Below are positions 43,504 through 52,024 of a stretch of 64,000 nucleotides of DNA, piece after piece. The notes below the pieces were generated by a model, which was given only the letters and a program-made list of their open reading frames with translations, was not told the DNA's origin and made no database searches. Numbering within the stretch: the first letter of the stretch is position 1; each line of letters starts with the position of its first letter. The translations under genes and the position numbers were made by a program. Source of the DNA: CAVYXZ01 sp965223835 (lineage in GTDB: Bacteria; Chloroflexota; Anaerolineae; Aggregatilineales; Phototrophicaceae); the NCBI GenBank assembly GCA_965223835.1, contig CBDCXQ010000001.1, positions 2,790,001 through 2,854,000 of the forward strand, written 5' to 3'.

Positions 43504-45609
43504 ATGAAAAATATTCTGTTGCAGAAACGGCTAATCTTCTTTGTAATGCTATTGTCCTTACAGTTTGTCAATGCGCAGACCCCGGTCTTTCGGATTGGTG
43601 TTTTGGATGACCCTGAATCATCGCTTAGTAGAGGTGCCCAGTTGGCTGCCCAGCAAATCAATGCTGCTGGTGGAGTGCGCGGGGCCGATGGCACATTCTT
43701 TCAACTCGAGATCATTGTACAATCCGGTGCCAACCTGAACACCGCTATCACTAATCTGAATCAATCGAACATCATCGCCGCGCTGGGGCCAGCCACCAAT
43801 ATGGAGGCAATCGGCAGTCTATCCCAATTACAGAGCCTCAATGTGCCTGTACTCACGCCCGCCACTAACGACAGCCTGCTCATCAGCGATGCAACCAATC
43901 GATTGTTTCGCTCAAGGGCAGCCCAAATTTTGCAGGGGCAGGCATTGGCAACCTACATTGTCAATGATCTGGGCATCAATTCGATCAGTATTGTTCAGCT
44001 CGATATTGAAAGTACCGACAGCGTGGTCGGCTTCGCCAGCGCCGTGCAATCACTGGGCATATCACCGCAGTCATTGTTGTTGCAGTCGCAAATAACCGAG
44101 CTAGCAACTACCATCGTCCAATCAAACCCACAATTACTGGCGGTATTTGGCAATCCTGCGCTCGCCAGCGAATTGCTGAATACCTTGCAACAAGTGGGCT
44201 GGCAGGGTCGCATCGCCTACGATCAGGCCAACAGCCCCGCCTTCCGGGAGGCAGCACCCATAATTTTACTCAACGGCATTCTATCAACCACAACCTGGTC
44301 CTACACGGCGGTGGACGAAGCCAGTGATGCTTTTCTGGGTGATTATGTGCGCACTTACGGTACTATACCGAACGCGATTGCTGCTGCTAGTTTTGACTCC
44401 GTGCAACTACTAGCCGCCGCCATCGGCCTGCCAGGCGATCTCCAAACAAATTTACGCGGCATCGACAACTTACAGGCCGTGCAGGGCTTACTCCGCCCCG
44501 GTGCGTTGAGTCCCGGTGAGATCAGCAATACTGTTGCTGTCATTCAGTTAAATATGCTTGGTGTTCCGCAAATCGCCGCCCGTTACGCCGGTGGTGTCCG
44601 TTTACCCGACGATCAGCCATTGCCAGTACAGCCAACGGCTACGGCTACACCTGATGGCGTGATCGCTACCGTAACTGATCGCGCTTTCCAAAACGTGCGC
44701 AGTGGCCCCAGCACTCAGTTCGACGTTTTGGGCCGCCTAAATGAGGGCGAACAGGCTCGCGTGATTGGCGCTAATGCCAGCAACACCTGGGTTGTTATCG
44801 AGTTTCGGGGACGCCAGGGGTGGATGTCAGCCCCCTTGCTGGAAATCTTCGGTAATCTCAATACAGTGCCAATTATCCAGTCACCGCCAACGCCTACCCC
44901 CGCATTCACACCAACGCCGGTGCCTCCGCAGGAAGCCGACATCATTATTGAATCCGCAGTTGCCATCCCGTCGCCCATCATTGCCGGGCAGAATTTCAGC
45001 GTCAATGTTACGGTCCGCAACAACGGGTTAAGTAATGCGGGCAGTTTTGCCATCGCTGCAACCTTCCCGCCCAACGATGTTTTTGCTTCAACCAACATTC
45101 CGGGCCTGGCTTCTGGTCAATCAATCACAGCCACCCTCAGCGGCATCCTGACCAACACGGGCTTCTATACCGTTGTGATCGTAGCCGACCTAAACAATCA
45201 AGTGCCTGAAGGTCCGGGCGAAGCGAACAACACCGCCTTCAACTTCAGTTACACCATTGATAAAATCATCAGCCGCCAGACCACTGCGAACCTGAACCCA
45301 GGGGATACTCTTGATCTGGAAGGGAACAGTGTCCAGGGTGATGTCAATTGGAATGGGTCCGGGTCTGGTGCGAAACTGGACGCGATCAATGGTGCGCGGT
45401 TGGGCATTCTTAACAATGTAACGCTGGGGAACGTCCATTGGGATTTAATTAACCCCGGATTAGTCAATCAAGCCTCAATCACACGCACATCCATGAACGC
45501 GAATACCCTGATTGGCGTTATCACCGCCGATGGCAACCGGGGGGTCATTCGAGTAAACGACATCCCCGGCGATCAGCTTCAAACAACGTTCAGAGTTTAT
45601 CAGAACTAA
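43504..45609 (+). CDS. Secreted branched-chain-amino-acid-binding-like protein with SH3b and CARDB domains
   Basis: 701 aa. Near-ideal ribosome-binding site AAGGAGG. Residues 1-24 are a signal peptide (NILLQKRLIFFVMLLSLQF, cleavage around VNAQT). About 26-375: type-I periplasmic-binding-protein fold (FRIGVLDDPESSLSRGAQLA, QQINAAGGVRG, NIIAALGPATNMEAIG, FASAVQSLGISPQSLLLQSQ). About 390-450: SH3b (FQNVRSGPSTQFDVLGRLNE, GWMSAPLLEIFG). A Pro/Thr linker and a CARDB-type Ig-like domain follow (SVNVTVRNNGLSNAGSFAIA). The C-terminus forms a further beta-rich domain. No permease or ATPase is adjacent, so it may be a receptor or surface-bound binding protein. There is no lipobox. Confidence 0.8.
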   Translation: MKNILLQKRLIFFVMLLSLQFVNAQTPVFRIGVLDDPESSLSRGAQLAAQQINAAGGVRGADGTFFQLEIIVQSGANLNTAITNLNQSNIIAALGPATNMEAIGSLSQLQSLNVPVLTPATNDSLLISDATNRLFRSRAAQILQGQALATYIVNDLGINSISIVQLDIESTDSVVGFASAVQSLGISPQSLLLQSQITELATTIVQSNPQLLAVFGNPALASELLNTLQQVGWQGRIAYDQANSPAFREAAPIILLNGILSTTTWSYTAVDEASDAFLGDYVRTYGTIPNAIAAASFDSVQLLAAAIGLPGDLQTNLRGIDNLQAVQGLLRPGALSPGEISNTVAVIQLNMLGVPQIAARYAGGVRLPDDQPLPVQPTATATPDGVIATVTDRAFQNVRSGPSTQFDVLGRLNEGEQARVIGANASNTWVVIEFRGRQGWMSAPLLEIFGNLNTVPIIQSPPTPTPAFTPTPVPPQEADIIIESAVAIPSPIIAGQNFSVNVTVRNNGLSNAGSFAIAATFPPNDVFASTNIPGLASGQSITATLSGILTNTGFYTVVIVADLNNQVPEGPGEANNTAFNFSYTIDKIISRQTTANLNPGDTLDLEGNSVQGDVNWNGSGSGAKLDAINGARLGILNNVTLGNVHWDLINPGLVNQASITRTSMNANTLIGVITADGNRGVIRVNDIPGDQLQTTFRVYQN

Positions 45610-45621
45610 ATGTGTCGACAA

Positions 45622-45654
45622 TAGGGGCCTGTGGCGTGATCGCGCAGGCCCCTA
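45622..45654. terminator. Hairpin between convergent genes
   Basis: TAGGGGCCTG (45622-45631) and CAGGCCCCTA (45645-45654) form a perfect 10-base stem around 13 bases, in the 52-base space between the convergent 43504 and M23 genes. GC-rich stem but no T tract; terminator or 3' stabiliser. Confidence 0.55.
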
Positions 45655-45661
45655 TCCCAGT

Positions 45662-46858
45662 CTAAGGCCTCAGTTGTATATCAATCCATGTCGTCCGATC
45701 TGGATAGACATAGATCGTCTCCTTAAAGCGCACCCGTCCATTATCAGTTACTGAGACTTCATAATAATTTGCGGGTAAATCGCCCAGCGTAAAATTCTCG
45801 TTAAAAGCGACATCACCATTGACTGAATCGCTGGCATAGCTGAAGGCATACCGCAAAATATCAGTTGATTTGGCCTGAATGGTCACATCACGCAACACAC
45901 TCCCATTGGCATCGGTCACACGTCCGGCCAATGTACCAAACTTGAAAAATGGTCGAATCCACAGTTCTGGGTTGCGGGTGGCTCCAAAGCTAAAGGGGTC
46001 GCCAACCCGCACTTCCAAATGCAAGTGCGGTCCCTGCGCAATCCCACTATCGCCAATCGTCCCGATTTTCTTACCCCGTTCGATCTGTTGCCCCGTAGCC
46101 ACATCCACTGTCTGCATATGCCCATAAAGCGTAAAAACGGGTGCCCCTTCGGGCGATGTAAAATCATGCTGAATCACCACCAGATTGCCATAATAATTGG
46201 TTTGTGGTCCAAACTGTGAAGCCGCATCGGTGCCGGCATGAATCACCGTCCCGGAACCAGCAGCCAGGATAACCGTTCCGCGTGGATTCACAAATTCGAC
46301 CCCATGATGGACCTGTAATCGCCCACCAGCCGTGTTGCCATAGGGATAGGTCCGGTCTACCCAATTGGTCAGCCCATCCGCGATCGGACGAATCAGCCGA
46401 TAATGGTCATCAATACGGGTCGCTGGATTATCGGGCGGCGGTGTCCACGTTGGTACATCCTCAACAACTTGACTGGGTAACGGTGTTGCTGAGAGAAATA
46501 CAGTAGGGGTCAGGGATGGCGTTGGTGTCGCTGTGTCCGTGAGCGTCGCCGTTGGCGTATTCGATGGTGTCCAGGTTGCCGTCAGCGTGGGGGTTGGTGT
46601 CGGCGTAAACGTCGAAAGATCAGCCGTTGGCACTGCCGTCGACACGGATACAACCGCGGCTTGCGTCGTTGGTGGAATGGTCGCAGCAAAAGGCGTTGGT
46701 TGGGCAGTTGCTTGACACGCTGCCAGCAGAATCAATACTAGACCCAGCTTACTGATCGTCGCTATCGATAAAGCTCGGTGGTTCCGCCGGTGGTCGGGGT
46801 TGTCGTGCTTTAGTTGTCGATGGCGGATTTTGTGCCAGTTGTGCCAGAGCTGCCTCAT
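45662..46858 (-). CDS. M23-family metallopeptidase lipoprotein
   Basis: About 398 aa. A hydrophobic stretch ending in LVLILLAACQA gives a lipobox, so the mature protein is probably membrane-anchored outside the cell. A Thr/Pro linker follows (TPTPTPTLTATWTPSNTPT). The peptidase domain shows LQVHHGVEFVNPRGT (HxxxD-type first metal site), GNLVVIQHD, LYGHMQTVDVATGQQIERG and GPHLHLEVRVG (HxH). The C-terminus is a CarboxypepD_reg-like beta-domain (GRVTDANGSVLRDVTIQ). Likely wall hydrolase, or a noncatalytic activator. The start is doubtful: ATG 46858 gives a long basic leader and overlaps the preceding gene by 110 bases; no ATG or GTG lies closer. Confidence 0.82.
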   Translation of the reverse strand: MRQLWHNWHKIRHRQLKHDNPDHRRNHRALSIATISKLGLVLILLAACQATAQPTPFAATIPPTTQAAVVSVSTAVPTADLSTFTPTPTPTLTATWTPSNTPTATLTDTATPTPSLTPTVFLSATPLPSQVVEDVPTWTPPPDNPATRIDDHYRLIRPIADGLTNWVDRTYPYGNTAGGRLQVHHGVEFVNPRGTVILAAGSGTVIHAGTDAASQFGPQTNYYGNLVVIQHDFTSPEGAPVFTLYGHMQTVDVATGQQIERGKKIGTIGDSGIAQGPHLHLEVRVGDPFSFGATRNPELWIRPFFKFGTLAGRVTDANGSVLRDVTIQAKSTDILRYAFSYASDSVNGDVAFNENFTLGDLPANYYEVSVTDNGRVRFKETIYVYPDRTTWIDIQLRP

Positions 46859-49034
46859 CGATTTCCTGACTATTATAACGTTCATAGATTACCGAGTTTT
46901 CCAACGGATCCACTGCATAGCGCCACAAGCGGTTGCCAATCTCCCGCAGGACCGATCGACATTCCGAACAACGCACAATATGTCGGATTCTGGGGATGCC
47001 AAACCAGCGCTCTTGGCGATGTTCAACAATAGGGGCACCCCGGCGACATACCGGACAAATCTCAAACACGAAGCCCTGCTCATAACGATTGGCAGCTGCC
47101 AGGCCCCGCAAATACAGCCCACTATAAATCAATACGACTACAACAACCAGAATACCAACCAGTGCCTCAACTGGTAATCGAGTGTCACCGCCATCAGTCT
47201 CAGGTGACTGTGGAATCATCGTTGCCAGCGGCGCATCCGTTGGCTGGACAGCAATCGCAGGTCCTGTGGTCGCGGTGCTCGTCAGCGTAGTCACTGCGGT
47301 CCGCGTCGAAGTCGGCGCAAACGTCGCCGAAGGGGCTTCCGTCCCTGTTGGCGGCTCAGGCGAATTTGTCAATGTGGTCGTTGCAGTTGCTATGGCGGTA
47401 TTTGTATTGGATGGTGTCGGCGCCGGGGTGTCACTACTCGTTGCGGTCAATGTCGCCGTTGATTCAAGTGTAGGGATCGCAGCCGCTGCGACAACTTCTG
47501 TGACGGTTGCCGTATTCGTCAAGGTTCTGGTCGGACGATCAGTCACACCTGGCGTCATTGTTATTGTTGGCGTGGCCGAAGCCGTCGCCGTCTGTGTAGG
47601 CGTATAAGTCGGACTAACAGTACTTGTGAAGGTGTTGGTCGACGTTGCAGTCGGCGTGTTTGTCGAAGTTGGACTGGCCGTCACGGTGTCTGTTGCGGTT
47701 GGCTCTGGTGTTGCGGTCACCGTTGGTGTCGGCGTAAGACTCGCGGTGACAGTTGCTGTTGCCGTCGGATTTGGCGTATCGGTTGGAGTAAGAGAGACTG
47801 TTACGCTCGCAGTCGGCGTGTTCGTCGGGGTGGGGCTAGCAGTTGAGGTGTCCGTCGAAGTCGGTTCCAAAGTTTCCGTCAAAGTGACCGTAGAGGTCGG
47901 ACTTGGGGTGAGTGTGTGAGTCTGACTCGCAGTCACGGTTAGTGTCATTGTTGGCGTCAATGTTGAACTGGCGGTCAAGGTTGGGATAGCGGTTGGCGTC
48001 GGCGTAAACGTCGGGCTTGCCGTTAGTGTCAAGGTGTTGGTTGCTGTAGCAGTCAACGTGTTTGTCGAGGTTGGACTAGCCGTCAGGGTTGGGGTAGCGG
48101 TTGGCGTCGGCGTAAGGGTGAAGGTGGCGGTTGCAGTCGGATTCGATGTCTGTGTATAAGTAGAAGTGGCTGTAGCGGTCGGTGTAGGGGTCAAACTTGG
48201 TGTATTAGTCGGTGTATTCGTGGTCGTCATGGAGGCCGTCGCAGTCGCTGTTGGCGTTAGCGTTGGACTCGCCGTCCAGGTTAGAGTCGGGGTTGGTGTG
48301 GAAGTTACGGTTGCGGTAGGTGTCGCTGTAGAAGTGAATGTCGGTGTGTATGTTGGCATCGGCGTTTGCGTTGGTGTGTAACTCGGGGTAAAGGTTGCCG
48401 TCGGCGTCAGCGCGTTTGTCGACAAAACTGGCAGCGAATCGACATCATCGGCCCAGCGAACCAGATAGCGTGCAATCCAACCAAAGCCCGACTCGTTGCG
48501 AAACATAATCCAAGATGCATTCGCGTTGCGACCAATCGGCTCCTCAATCACATCTCCGGCAAACAACATACCCAAACGCAAATAGCCGCGGCCTGGCCCA
48601 GCTCGAACAAACGCTCCTTCTGGACCAACATTAACCCAGTTGCCAGCGGGTGTATCGGTCGGCAAAAAAAATGGTGTGGTTGTCACTCGGTCCGGTTCGG
48701 GACTGGGGGTCAAATTTTGTGGATCAACAATTGGCAGCGTTTCGAGGTCAGTTTGCCAGAACGCCAGATCACGACGTATCCAGCCAAAACCAGCATTATA
48801 ACGAATCATAATCCAGGAGATTTCGGCATTGCGGCCTGCAGGCACCACCGCATCATTCAGGACCAAATGGCCCACCGGCACAAAAGTTCGGCCTGGGCCA
48901 CCCCGCACAAAGATGTCGTTTTCAGTAATGATGTCGACGATTGGGGTTGGAGTAGAGATTATCGGCTGCGCGAAGCCGCGCATCGCTGGCAAAAAAACCA
49001 GAATGCCCAGAAATGCCAAACACCACCGTTGCAA
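46749..49034 (-). CDS. Membrane protein: two SH3b domains, Thr-Pro stalk, TM, cytoplasmic zinc ribbon
   Basis: 761 aa. Signal peptide 1-22 (LAFLGILVFLPAMRGFAQP). Two SH3b domains near 33-95 and 133-200 (VRGGPGRTFVPVGHL, VRAGPGRGYLRLGML, each with SWIMxRxxxGFGWI). Residues about 210-600 are an almost pure Thr/Pro/Ala/Ser repeat, a likely glycosylated mucin-like stalk. A TM helix near 630-650 (ALVGILVVVVVLIYSGLYL) leads to a tail with CPVC and CSEC cysteine pairs, a probable zinc ribbon. Topology suggests an outside wall-binding sensor and an inside signalling end. Its final codons overlap the M23 gene. Function unknown. Confidence 0.8.
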   Translation of the reverse strand: MQRWCLAFLGILVFLPAMRGFAQPIISTPTPIVDIITENDIFVRGGPGRTFVPVGHLVLNDAVVPAGRNAEISWIMIRYNAGFGWIRRDLAFWQTDLETLPIVDPQNLTPSPEPDRVTTTPFFLPTDTPAGNWVNVGPEGAFVRAGPGRGYLRLGMLFAGDVIEEPIGRNANASWIMFRNESGFGWIARYLVRWADDVDSLPVLSTNALTPTATFTPSYTPTQTPMPTYTPTFTSTATPTATVTSTPTPTLTWTASPTLTPTATATASMTTTNTPTNTPSLTPTPTATATSTYTQTSNPTATATFTLTPTPTATPTLTASPTSTNTLTATATNTLTLTASPTFTPTPTAIPTLTASSTLTPTMTLTVTASQTHTLTPSPTSTVTLTETLEPTSTDTSTASPTPTNTPTASVTVSLTPTDTPNPTATATVTASLTPTPTVTATPEPTATDTVTASPTSTNTPTATSTNTFTSTVSPTYTPTQTATASATPTITMTPGVTDRPTRTLTNTATVTEVVAAAAIPTLESTATLTATSSDTPAPTPSNTNTAIATATTTLTNSPEPPTGTEAPSATFAPTSTRTAVTTLTSTATTGPAIAVQPTDAPLATMIPQSPETDGGDTRLPVEALVGILVVVVVLIYSGLYLRGLAAANRYEQGFVFEICPVCRRGAPIVEHRQERWFGIPRIRHIVRCSECRSVLREIGNRLWRYAVDPLENSVIYERYNSQEIDEAALAQLAQNPPSTTKARQPRPPAEPPSFIDSDDQ
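47234..48407 (-). repeat. Thr-Pro stalk coding repeat
   Basis: About 1.2 kb of low-complexity DNA encoding short TPTx/TATx units within the 761-aa protein. The opposite strand is open in places and encodes V-G-V-A-rich frames, which are a by-product of the ACN/CCN codon pattern. Repeat copy number is likely variable between strains. Confidence 0.85.
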
Positions 49035-49111
49035 GACAGATCATCCCTGCTAGAAACTGCAATATAGTAACACGCAGGCAATATTCCACCAAGTGGCGTT
49101 TTGATCTACAC

Positions 49112-49789
49112 TCAGCGATCTTCCATCATCTCGTCACCCTCGCGAATGGAAAATGTCATAGGCGTTTCCAGCTGGAAACCATCAGCAAACATCCGCACCG
49201 CCCAGTTTCCCGGTGCAAAATCAACCAGGGTTTGATCAATCGAAAACCACAGACAAATATCGCTACCGCCCTGCTGCAGGGTAAAACCTTCGCGATGTAC
49301 TTCTGCGCCTTCGTAGTCCCATTGCACACTCATCTGCACTCCTGGTTCAATGTTAAAGGCGCGAACCGTCGCATAAATTGGGGATGCGTCTGCCGAAAAC
49401 GCAATCTGAGGTGAGACAACACAGCCATCTGCTTCATTGATAAAATTCGAGACGCCTGTGCGCACAAACCAGCGTTGCCCTGGGGTGATTTGCGCCAGTT
49501 GAATATCGGCATTGGCAACAACTCGTTCTTCCACAGGATCACCGGCTCGCACAGTCGCCAACAACACCAGATTGGACTGCTGAATATTACCGACTTCAGT
49601 CATTGCAGATACTGCTAGATCCTGGATACGATCGCGATCACGTTGCGCCGACTGCGCAATTGCCGTCGCTTCTTGAACGATGTTTATGTTTTCTGCTTGC
49701 AGCGTTGCGACCCGATCAGGAGGGTCCAACACCTGGCACCCGGCTAACAACAAAAACAACATCAGCCAGAAAATATGCTGATCCACCAT
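49112..49789 (-). CDS. Lipoprotein of unknown function
   Basis: 225 aa. N-terminal signal with lipobox (FWLMLFLLLAGCQVL, Cys near 18). Then a predicted helical, possibly coiled-coil segment (RVATLQAENINIVQEATAIAQ SAQRDRDRIQ, about 25-65) and a beta-rich domain with two or three cysteines (NEADGCVVSPQ, SDICLWFSIDQTLVDFAPGNW). The C-terminus is acidic. No recognised family; the beta domain might be Ig-like. Same strand and 77 bases upstream of the SH3b/stalk gene, so it may share the envelope locus. Confidence 0.72.
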   Translation of the reverse strand: MVDQHIFWLMLFLLLAGCQVLDPPDRVATLQAENINIVQEATAIAQSAQRDRDRIQDLAVSAMTEVGNIQQSNLVLLATVRAGDPVEERVVANADIQLAQITPGQRWFVRTGVSNFINEADGCVVSPQIAFSADASPIYATVRAFNIEPGVQMSVQWDYEGAEVHREGFTLQQGGSDICLWFSIDQTLVDFAPGNWAVRMFADGFQLETPMTFSIREGDEMMEDR

Positions 49790-49807
49790 ATGATTTCGAT
49801 CTATGCC

Positions 49808-49836
49808 TTGTCCTAAATACCAAAACCTGTTATGAT
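49808..49836 (+). promoter_or_regulatory. Promoter of tRNA-Arg
   Basis: TTGTCC (49808-49813), a 17-base gap and TATGAT (49831-49836). Transcription would begin near 49843, about seven bases before the mature tRNA 5' end. Confidence 0.55.
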
Positions 49837-49849
49837 ATTTTATAGTTAT

Positions 49850-49921
49850 GCCCCTGTAGCTCAGAGGATAGAGCGTTGCCCTCCGGAGGCAAAAGCACAG
49901 GTTCGAGTCCTGTCAGGGGTA
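49850..49921 (+). tRNA. tRNA-Arg (anticodon CCG)
   Basis: Cloverleaf assembled by hand: acceptor GCCCCTG/CAGGGGT (first pair G-T), D-arm GCTC/GAGC, anticodon stem TTGCC/GGCAA with loop CTCCGGA (anticodon CCG, reads CGG), 4-base variable region, T-stem ACAGG/CCTGT with loop TTCGAGT. Discriminator base A; the CCA end is not encoded. Confidence 0.93.
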
Positions 49922-49953
49922 TATTTTTATTGCCTCAATCTAACATCGCCAGC

Positions 49954-51051
49954 TTAAGCTACTTCATGGGAATTTTCACCGATAATCGGTCTGGTTTGGC
50001 GCGATGTACGGACCCACACAACACCAAACCCGGCAGCAATAATTGACAACATGATGAGCATCGAAATCAGCTTGAAAGACCGGCTTTCCAACACCAGGGT
50101 AAGCGTCCCAAAAAAAGCGCAGAAAAGATAGTAGCCCAGCACAATTTGGCGCTGACTGAATCCCAGATCCAACAAACGATGGTGGATATGCCCGCGGTCG
50201 CCTTGGAGCGGGCTGCGCCCCATCATGAGCCGGTTGATTATCTGCCAGGCAGCATCCATGATTGGCAGCGCCATCACCATCAATACGGTCGCCATTTTTG
50301 CGCCGCCAATAATACTCAGACATGCGATGATAAAACCGAGCAGATATGCGCCACCACCAGCAAAAATACGTGCTGGATAGAAGTTGAACAACAGAAATCC
50401 CAGCGTACTCCCCATTAATGCCAGCGGCAACAGGCTGACACTCTTTTGCGCTGGTACGAGCACAAAGGCACTGTTGATAAATAACACGACAGCGGCGATA
50501 AACACCACGCCATGCGACAGCCCATCCAGGCCATCCAGAAAGTTTACGGTATTAATCATCCCGACAATCCAGCATAACGTTAGGCCAACCGTTAACGCAA
50601 ACGGCCAGGGGGCGGTCTGCCCACCTGACAACGGGTTATTGAAGCCCTCAATGAATATCTCGAAGTGAATAGCAATCAATGCCGCAGTAACCTGTCCGAC
50701 CAGGAGCACCACCGGGGGCAACTCTACCCAATCATCCAACGCACCAAAAACACCAATGACAGCGCAACCCAGCAACAGACCAGTCAGTCGCGTAACTTCA
50801 TTGGGGTCAAATCGGGGTATATCCAGCAACTGTGCGAGCAAAACAGTTAACGTAAAACTGAAAAACAATGTCCCGCCACCCAACCTGGATAAGGCTCGCG
50901 TATCGCCTTCATTGGTACGGCGCTCGGTAACGCGGGTAACAATGCCAAGCCGCCGCCCCACCAACATCATTACCGGGGTTACACTCACCGCCAGCCCCAT
51001 TGCCAGCAAAAAAGTAATCGTAAGAGCGCTAAGTTCAGTCAATTGATCCAT
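49954..51051 (-). CDS. WecA/MraY-family polyprenyl-phosphate sugar-1-phosphate transferase
   Basis: 365 aa polytopic membrane enzyme, about ten or eleven TM helices. Transfers a sugar-1-phosphate (often GlcNAc-1-P) from UDP-sugar to undecaprenyl phosphate, starting a wall polymer or glycan. Seen: GVFGALDDWVELPP (DDxxD-like), NTVNFLDGLDGLSHGV (catalytic Asp motif), and the cytosolic HIHHRLLDLGFS (GDRGHIHHRL). These match WecA/TagO more than MraY. A minus-strand gene downstream of the ABC permeases with about 40 bases between; no partner glycosyltransferases are nearby. Confidence 0.88.
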   Translation of the reverse strand: MDQLTELSALTITFLLAMGLAVSVTPVMMLVGRRLGIVTRVTERRTNEGDTRALSRLGGGTLFFSFTLTVLLAQLLDIPRFDPNEVTRLTGLLLGCAVIGVFGALDDWVELPPVVLLVGQVTAALIAIHFEIFIEGFNNPLSGGQTAPWPFALTVGLTLCWIVGMINTVNFLDGLDGLSHGVVFIAAVVLFINSAFVLVPAQKSVSLLPLALMGSTLGFLLFNFYPARIFAGGGAYLLGFIIACLSIIGGAKMATVLMVMALPIMDAAWQIINRLMMGRSPLQGDRGHIHHRLLDLGFSQRQIVLGYYLFCAFFGTLTLVLESRSFKLISMLIMLSIIAAGFGVVWVRTSRQTRPIIGENSHEVA

Positions 51052-51091
51052 TGCCTCTAACCGAGTTAACGCCTGTCAGTATAGCACCGAT

Positions 51092-52024
51092 CTAATCAAC
51101 CGTTTTAGGGTCAAAGGCATCGCGCAGGCCGTCACCGATCACATACAGACACAATACCGTCACCATAATCAGCAGGCCGGGGAAAATGACGAGATGTGGC
51201 CCTTTTTTAAAGAAGGACTGCGAGTTACTCAGCATATTGCCCCAGGTCGCTGTTGGTGGCTGCACGCCCACTCCCAGAAAACTCAATGCTGACTCGATCA
51301 GAATAACATTGCCGATGTTGATCGCCAGCGTCACAATCGTCAGCGAGAGTAAATTTGGCACAATGTGGCGCATCATGATGGCGAAATCGGTGGCCCCAGC
51401 CGCTCGGGCGCTCACAATGTAATCGCGCTCGCGAATGGAAAGTGTTTCGCCGCGTACCAACCGGGTGGTCGTCGTCCAGGTCAAAAACGCCAGCACGAAG
51501 ATCAGTGTCCAGGGGCCGGGCGTAAACAATGCCGCGACCAATAGCAAAAATACCAGCCCTGGTATCGCCGTGATGGTTGTAATCAGCCAATTGATGACAT
51601 CATCAACCCACCCGCCATAGTAGCCAGTAACAACGCCCAGCGAAATGCCAATAAAGAACGAGAGAATGGCTGACGATAGCCCGATTCCCAGCGAAATTTG
51701 ACCGGCGAACAACAATCTCGATAAATGGTCCCGCCCGATATTGTCCGTACCCAGTAAATGTCCTTCAGTACCAATCGGCAAAAACTGTGAATCGGCGGCA
51801 TCGGTATCATTCGGGTCGACCTGTAATAATCCACTGCTGATCATTGGGGCAAACAGCGCGAGACTGCCCAGCAACAATAGCATCGCAACCGCGGCCAGGG
51901 TCAACCGATCTTGTCGCAATCGCTGCAATGCCAGTTGAGTCAAAGACAGTCCGACCGCCGAACCATCACCCCGTTCTAACTTAGGAATCGAATCTTTATC
52001 GAGAGTCCGGGTCGCCATGCTCAC
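51092..52024 (-). CDS. ABC transporter permease, DppC/OppC type
   Basis: 310 aa. N-terminal TM (LAAVAMLLLLGSLALFAPM), then the OppC-type sequence HLLGTDNIGRDHLSRLLFAG, five further TM helices and the ATPase-coupling loop DYIVSARAAGATDFAIMMRHIVPN (EAA loop). Second permease of a peptide/nickel/oligosaccharide importer. Overlaps the DppB-type gene by four bases (start inside its stop), so translation is coupled. No ATPase gene follows in this window; the next gene encodes the WecA-type transferase. Confidence 0.92.
   Translation of the reverse strand: MSMATRTLDKDSIPKLERGDGSAVGLSLTQLALQRLRQDRLTLAAVAMLLLLGSLALFAPMISSGLLQVDPNDTDAADSQFLPIGTEGHLLGTDNIGRDHLSRLLFAGQISLGIGLSSAILSFFIGISLGVVTGYYGGWVDDVINWLITTITAIPGLVFLLLVAALFTPGPWTLIFVLAFLTWTTTTRLVRGETLSIRERDYIVSARAAGATDFAIMMRHIVPNLLSLTIVTLAINIGNVILIESALSFLGVGVQPPTATWGNMLSNSQSFFKKGPHLVIFPGLLIMVTVLCLYVIGDGLRDAFDPKTVD

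Noticed and set aside
47182..48381. Plus-strand open frames rich in Val-Gly-Val-Ala
   Set aside because: They are the antisense of the Thr-Pro stalk codons; low complexity, no start signals, and the minus-strand gene has a signal peptide, domains and a TM.
49850..49921. tRNA site as an integration hotspot
   Set aside because: No integrase, repeated tRNA end or foreign-looking region is adjacent.
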